From the NCBI GenBank assembly GCA_003013855.2, contig ML058526.1, positions 4,030,001-4,094,000 of the forward strand: DNA of 64,000 nt. The letters run 5' to 3'. Origin of the DNA: Liriodendron chinense. Taxonomy: Eukaryota > Streptophyta > Magnoliopsida > Magnoliales > Magnoliaceae. The notes beneath the pieces were generated by a model. It saw only the letters and a program-made list of their open reading frames with translations. It searched no databases and was not told where the DNA came from. How positions within the stretch are numbered: the stretch's first letter is position 1; the number at the start of each line of letters is the position of its first letter. The position numbers and the translations under genes are program-made. Of this stretch, positions 58,819 to 64,000 are shown piece after piece.

Positions 58819-59801
58819 TGTTCGCTCGCCTCAAGTGCAAGGCTTATGATGTAATAATAATCTCAGTAAGACCAAGGTCGATTCACAGGGAATTAGGGTA
58901 AACAAATTCAAACCATTCTAAAAACTCCAATCTCAGCAATTTTAGATTTCAAATTCAAAACTAAGTAAAAACAGTAACTTTTGTAAAAATCTATAATTTA
59001 ATCGAACTAAGGCCTCAAGGATCCACTTGTAGTAGCCCCATGTGAATTCATTCATCTAAGCATAAACACAACTAGAATTGAAATTTTATCTCTCTTCTAG
59101 TTGGAAGATTTAGCATTCAAACACAAACAATCTCTACTTAAGTCGAAAAATAATATTCTAGTTCTAATGAAGCACATAGAATCCGAATATGTAGCCTTCG
59201 AAGTAACAACCATGCCGATGGACTATGGTATGCTTTGGGATTACTACAATTCGATCCTAATCAATCCAAACATGATAATCTCAGAGAATTGCAAGGAACC
59301 CATGTCCAAAGCACATGAACTCTCATAAAACATCCAAAAATACCAACTTTATTCAAACTAGAACTTAAAATTCCAAACTTTATGTAGAGTACTTGAATCA
59401 AATGAATTCTACATGATAACTAACTACAAGCTTCACCTCTTAGCCTTATCTAAGAGGTTCTAGCCGAGCATTATCATGCTACAACTAAAAATAATGAAAA
59501 ACTAATAAAAAAAACATGAAAAATCGGATTCGGGAGAGTTGCAGACGCTCAACAATGATCCTCTTCACCTCCCATGAAGTCCTTAGCCTTCTATGATGCC
59601 TTAGGAACGTAACCTAGGTGTCCTTCCATAATGGAGGAGTCCCACCGACTCAGAAACTTCTAGATTTGCGTAAGAAGTTACGTACTTGCATGAAAAATGG
59701 AGTTTGAATGAGAAGCTTCTGAAAAATCTCAAATTTTACATTGGCCGACCGGTCTTGACCGGTCAAACCTGTTTGGTCTATGTATAGAGAGTGCATGAGA
59801 A

Positions 59802-59836
<35 letters not shown>

Positions 59837-60217
59837 GGGGAGGCTTATGGCCAACCAGTCGGACTTGTCCAGCCCCTTTGTCCAGCGACCTCCAGCAGCT
59901 GCTGGAGTGGTTCGTGAAGGTTGGCCGATCGGTCAAGACCGGTCGGGGCCTCCTTGGCTGACCGGTCAAGACTGATCTAGCCTCTGTTTCCTCCTTTCAT
60001 TCTCTTTCTTCTCTCCTTCTTTCTTCTTTCTTCTTTGGCCCACCTTTGGTCATCACTAAAGGGCTTTCAAATGTTATCTTTTAGTCGTCAAGTAGGTGAA
60101 GTCCCTCTCTTATTCCTACAACCACAAAACATGCATTAGATAGGACTTTTAAACATGTAAACTATGCATATAATGTGATGTAATGGGTTAAAATATGTAT
60201 ACATTAGAGGTTCAACA
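58819..60217 (-). repeat. 5' LTR of the Athila element
   Basis: 1399 bp; minus strand TGTTGAACCTCTAATG...GAGGCGAGCGAACA. It contains a 34-base G run (59802-59835) and several GACCGGTC phrases (59740-59960). Length of the G run is uncertain. No gene inside. Confidence 0.88.
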
Positions 60218-61680
60218 AACGGCAAGTTGGAAGGGTCCAAACATGATGTTTATGAAGTGGAAGAGTATGTGCCTGACGTCAGTAGTGATGAAATGAAAGA
60301 AATTGAGACATCGCCCATCATCGTTGATGATGACGAAGTGTGTGCTTGTGATGAAAAGGTTGAAGAAATTGAGACCGCACCACTTCTAGATGTCATGTGT
60401 GACTTAAGTGATGTAGAGTTCCAATCTAAGTCTCTTACCATAATGCACATGAATGAATTTGAAAAGGACACTAGTGAGGATATGATGGTAGACACCCACA
60501 TGACTTGTGATATCCCATCAGATGATTTATAGGATAAATTTTCGCCCAAATAGGACATTCAGCACACAATCGATCTTGCCACTGGGTTAGTCCTGTCAAG
60601 CTTTCCTCCATACCAGGTGAACCTCGCAAAAATACAGAAATGCAGCATTAATTTGATAAACGTCTCAGGGAAGAATTCAATGAAAGTTTGAGTTGGAGTT
60701 TTGTTTTGTGTGCCAAGCCTACCATTTTCACTTTAAAAAATAATGGCATATGACACACATGTGGGCATATCCTGGCCATCCACAAAGCTTCAGTCAAGTG
60801 TCACGCCACCTTGCGACGTATTCACTTAATGGTGAATATGATGGTCAGAGCCCTCATCCTACATCTTGATGATATTTTGGACATAATGGCTGACGCCAAG
60901 ATTTGCTCAAGACTTGATATCAATAGTGTGCGCTTTCAAGTGTTGGGATACCTGAACATCATCGTTATTTATAACACTTATAATGAGAAATTATGTGTCA
61001 CCCATGGGAAGTGTCCTTTTGTTACAGTTTTTCAAGTTCTAGATCATAGGGTTGTTTATTTTCATAAGATTATTTGTTTTGAGTCCGTTACTTTTTCAGA
61101 GCGTCCTTTAGTTTCACCCATGTCTGTCACCCAAAGGTCTGTAGAGTCAGCCGATGCATTTGCACGACATATTCATGAATTGCATACATACATTAGACAG
61201 CAGATAAATAAGAGCAATGATAGTTATAAACGTTTAACTGACTTACATCACAAGTTACAAGAAATTCAGGAAGGAGATTATGTAATGGTGAGGATAAGGC
61301 CAGAGCGGTTTTCTCGAGGGTACCACTAAGAAATTACAAGCTCGCAGTGCTGGACCAATCAAAAGCTTGCGAAGAGTTGGGTCCAATGAGTATATAAGAT
61401 AGACCTTTCACCTGATATGGGCATTAATTCAATGTTTAATGTAGAATATTTAGTCCATTCCCCTAATCCTGTTATTGATACCCATTCTATTTCGTGGCCA
61501 TATTCTGAATTTGCTTCTCAACCCATTACACCCATTCCCCCACCGATTGATCGAAAGGAAGAAATTGAAGGGATTGTGGATGAAAAGAGTATCCACGAGA
61601 GATGGAGGCTTCCAGAGATATCTTGTAAAATGGAAGAGTTGGGTTGGATTCAGGGACATCAGACCATCCCTTTTTGTTAA
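60218..61680 (+). pseudogene. Remainder of internal region, unit B
   Basis: Resumes at ACGGCAAGTTGGAAGGGTCC exactly where 47542 stopped and stays collinear with 39820-41230, including the same internal deletion: RT start, the piece around HLDDILDIMADAKI, then the integrase tail (HIHELHTYIRQQINKSN). A chromodomain phrase STRDGGFQRYLVKWKSW is visible near 61590-61650 in another frame. Similarity to unit A ends near 61640 and no third LTR follows. Confidence 0.75.
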
Positions 61681-61919
61681 AGAAAGAGTTTCTAGTTTCC
61701 CTCTTTCCTTTTCATACCTTAGATTAGCCTAACCTCCATTCCACATATCCCAATATGCTTGCAGAGATCACAAATTCTTAATGCACTCCATTTCGCCCTC
61801 TTTTTCTTTTTATTAGTTCTGCCTACCCAAGATTCAAATATCCTACAAAGGATGGCTTGATATAATAATATCTAAAATTTCGTTGAATAAAAAAAAAATT
61901 GGAAAAAAAATTCCACAAA

Positions 61920-62150
61920 ATAGAGACAACACGTCCTATGGGTGAAAAAAGAACGCCTAACCCCTTCGTTTTTCATAACCGAGGCCCTCACATGCAATCT
62001 ACAGTGCAGATCAACAACATGAGTCATGTGAGTGGGAGGATCTTGCGATCCTCCAGCCCATGAGAGATTTTACGATTTCTAGTTAGTCGTAAATTCCAAA
62101 GTTTCATTTAGCTAGTGGCAACTCTAGTCTAAACATATTTTATATATCAC
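61920..62150 (+). mobile_element. Remnant of a Tat-type LTR
   Basis: Shares, in order, GCCTAACCCCTTC, CATAACCGAGGCCC, GTGCAGATCAACA...GAGTCAT, GGATCTTGCGATCC and TTAGCTAGTGGCAACTCTAGTC with 11590-11760 of the Tat LTR. It is strongly diverged and has no start or end that I can place. Confidence 0.5.
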
Positions 62151-62300
62151 ACTCCAAAATTCGATACTGAGGTTAGCCAGACTTGGCTCAATATCCCAAG
62201 TTATTATTTATAATTTAAGCATTCACAACCATAATTTCATCAAGATCACGTAACATCCAACTATACATTTATTAAATAAATCCAATAAAATGTTTAATTA

Positions 62301-62402
62301 TAATAATCTACACTCTCCTATAATGCATCAATTATAATAATCTACGCTCTCCTATAATGCATCACTTGTAATAATCTACGCTCTCCTATAATGCATCACT
62401 CG
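62301..62402 (+). repeat. 34-bp tandem repeat, three units
   Basis: Unit TAATAATCTACGCTCTCC followed by TATAATGCATCACTTG, at 62301, 62335 and 62369, with one to three differences between units. Confidence 0.95.
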
Positions 62403-64000
62403 TAAATTTAAAATATTTTTTATTAGACTTTGGTGTTTTAACATAGTTTCAATTTATCAACATTTATGAATGGTTAGGATTTGTAAAATACCCTATAATT
62501 AAAAGGCGCTACTTTTCAAAAAATGTTAAAAATTCACGATTTGTACTTAGAATGGAAAATTGAAATTTTTGTTACTAAGAATTTAATTTTCTAAGTATTT
62601 TTATTGAATACAAATAAGAAATACTTCTTTATTTACATGAAATAACTAAAATTAAATGGAAACGTAAAGATGAATATGACATTTACTCTTCGATGCATCG
62701 AACAATTCTTCGGCACACTGGCTTTGCTTCCCAATCGAAGATCTTCGACACACTAAGCAAATTTGTTAACTTTTATATACTGAATTTGAAAATTAATATC
62801 TCCTTCGTTATAACTCCGATTGAGGTGATTTAAAAACCAAATTGAATCTTGAAGAGTCTAGTTTCATATAAAAAAATAAAATAATTATTATAATAGGGTT
62901 TAGTTCAGGAAGTATTTGAAATTATCTAGAAAATCTTTGATTTCAGGTAGCGTGTACTATTAAGATTTTAATAATTTTTATAGAACTTAGAATGTATTGA
63001 AATTCTGTAAGATGAAATTAAACTTAACAATAAACTACCATAAAAATTATAAAAATAATTTAGTATAAAACAATGTTAAAAAACTTACAAGCAATAAACC
63101 CCTTGAAATTGAAAATTTCTGTAACTACATGTTGCCATTGGACCGAGCGTATCATTTTCATCTTTAGGTTTTTTGTATTTAGTGTCTTCTTAGGAATTGC
63201 TTTTAGTCATGTCAATACTCATCCTAGGTAATTATATTAGAATTTTTTTATTTTATTTATCTTTTTATATTACTATTTTAGATAGTTTAAAGTTTAGTCG
63301 AATTATGACTCTTGATTAGGGTGATTAGGACCAAATCACCATTTTCACTAATTACAAATAAATTACATTGTGAAATTAGCTAATACAAAGCATATTTTTT
63401 GTGTAAAAGAAATCTCACTATCTAATTTATTCCATAAATGTCTGGATTATCTAAACAAGCTCTATACTGCTTGTTAGTGGACTACTGAATCCGAAACTAA
63501 GGAAAATCTTCCATCTTAGTGTGCTTGATGGCCCTCATGGGACGTTGAGCAAAGACTATGCCTTAAATCATTCAACTTGGAGCCAAGAGGGTGGCACATG
63601 TAATGTGTGAACCTGCCATAAATTTTTTAGAATGTAAGTTAATTCTATCCACTCAAATTTACACAAAGTTGTGGCTTTCGAGCCATTAGATTCTAATGAA
63701 ACTTAAGATCCTAATTTCAAACATTTTCCTACAACTATCCCTAAAGTCATGGCCCCGATCGATGATCGGTGATCGTTAAACGAATACTGCGTAATAATCG
63801 TCGATCACTATATCCGAAATACGGATAATCGTATCCTTAGGTAGATCACCACTAGGTTCACCTATCCCATGGCCTAGATAGAGAGATGGGTAGAGAATTA
63901 TGAGGGTGAGAGGTGGTACTTGGTGCTCGATCCATCGTCTGTCCCAGTGCTCGTCGAAATGCTTCCCGCATCACCGTTTTGAGATTTTTTGCGTCTTCCT
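62403..64000. other. AT-rich intergenic DNA
   Basis: No coding, RNA or transposon feature supported. The last 250 bp are less AT-rich, with a run of GATCG-containing words near 63755-63830. Confidence 0.5.

Larger units (their letters stand above)
47543..60217 (-). mobile_element. Athila element with nested Tekay, target duplication AACGG
   Basis: AACGG at 47538-47542 and 60218-60222 is the duplicated target, and unit B reads continuously across it. Only 23 bp of the left (3') LTR survive (47543-47565, first base pair TG mutated to TA), followed by a Tekay element. Athila sequence resumes at 55689 with the start of RT and continues through protease and gag to the PBS and complete 5' LTR. Everything of Athila between RT and the last 23 bp of the 3' LTR has been lost. 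Confidence 0.85.

Overview
The window is nuclear DNA of a flowering plant and consists almost entirely of transposable elements. The plant origin is shown by plant-type Ty3 LTR retrotransposons of the Tat, Athila and Tekay/chromovirus lineages, a plant mobile domain (PMD) gene pair with introns, a tRNA-derived SINE and a hAT MITE. I recognise no ordinary host gene, rRNA or tRNA gene. A magnoliid-like genome is a guess from the style of the intergenic repeats, nothing firmer.

Layout. 1-9.3 kb: an LTR built of ~95-bp tandem repeats and split by an Athila-like solo LTR, then gene-free DNA with MITEs, microsatellites, an LTR fragment and a SINE. 9.34-35.1 kb: an old Tat-type LTR split by a young, giant (24,064 bp) Tat-clade element at 10400-34463. 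Its LTRs are 1539 and 1510 bp and differ at only about 15 positions by eye, its PBS matches tRNA-Arg, and a CTCGC/CTCAC target duplication flanks it. 35.6-37.2 kb: a solo LTR with a perfect target duplication. 38.2-47.5 kb and 60.2-61.7 kb: two tandem units of an internally deleted chromovirus-like element, the first carrying a 4.6-kb solo LTR. 47.54-60.22 kb: an Athila element inserted in the second unit (target duplication AACGG), itself invaded by a Tekay element and then partly deleted. 61.9-64 kb: a Tat LTR remnant, a 34-bp tandem repeat and AT-rich DNA.

The Tat element is the centre of interest. Its sense strand encodes gag, protease, RT, a degenerate RNase H, a second archaeal-type RNase H and integrase, broken by seven premature stops that each read as a C-to-T change of a CAA, CAG or CGA codon, plus one frameshift. 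Its 12.4-kb region after pol is not empty. It holds (i) four tandem copies of a compact hairpin with covarying stems and GAAA tetraloops, (ii) two open genes on the opposite strand with canonical introns that join in phase (442 and 844 codons of protein), both PMD-type, and (iii) five separate tandem-repeat blocks. A GC-rich block homologous to the LTR promoter region lies upstream of the second antisense gene in that gene's orientation. The element therefore looks like a retrotransposon with a decayed engine carrying preserved, possibly self-promoted, PMD cargo.
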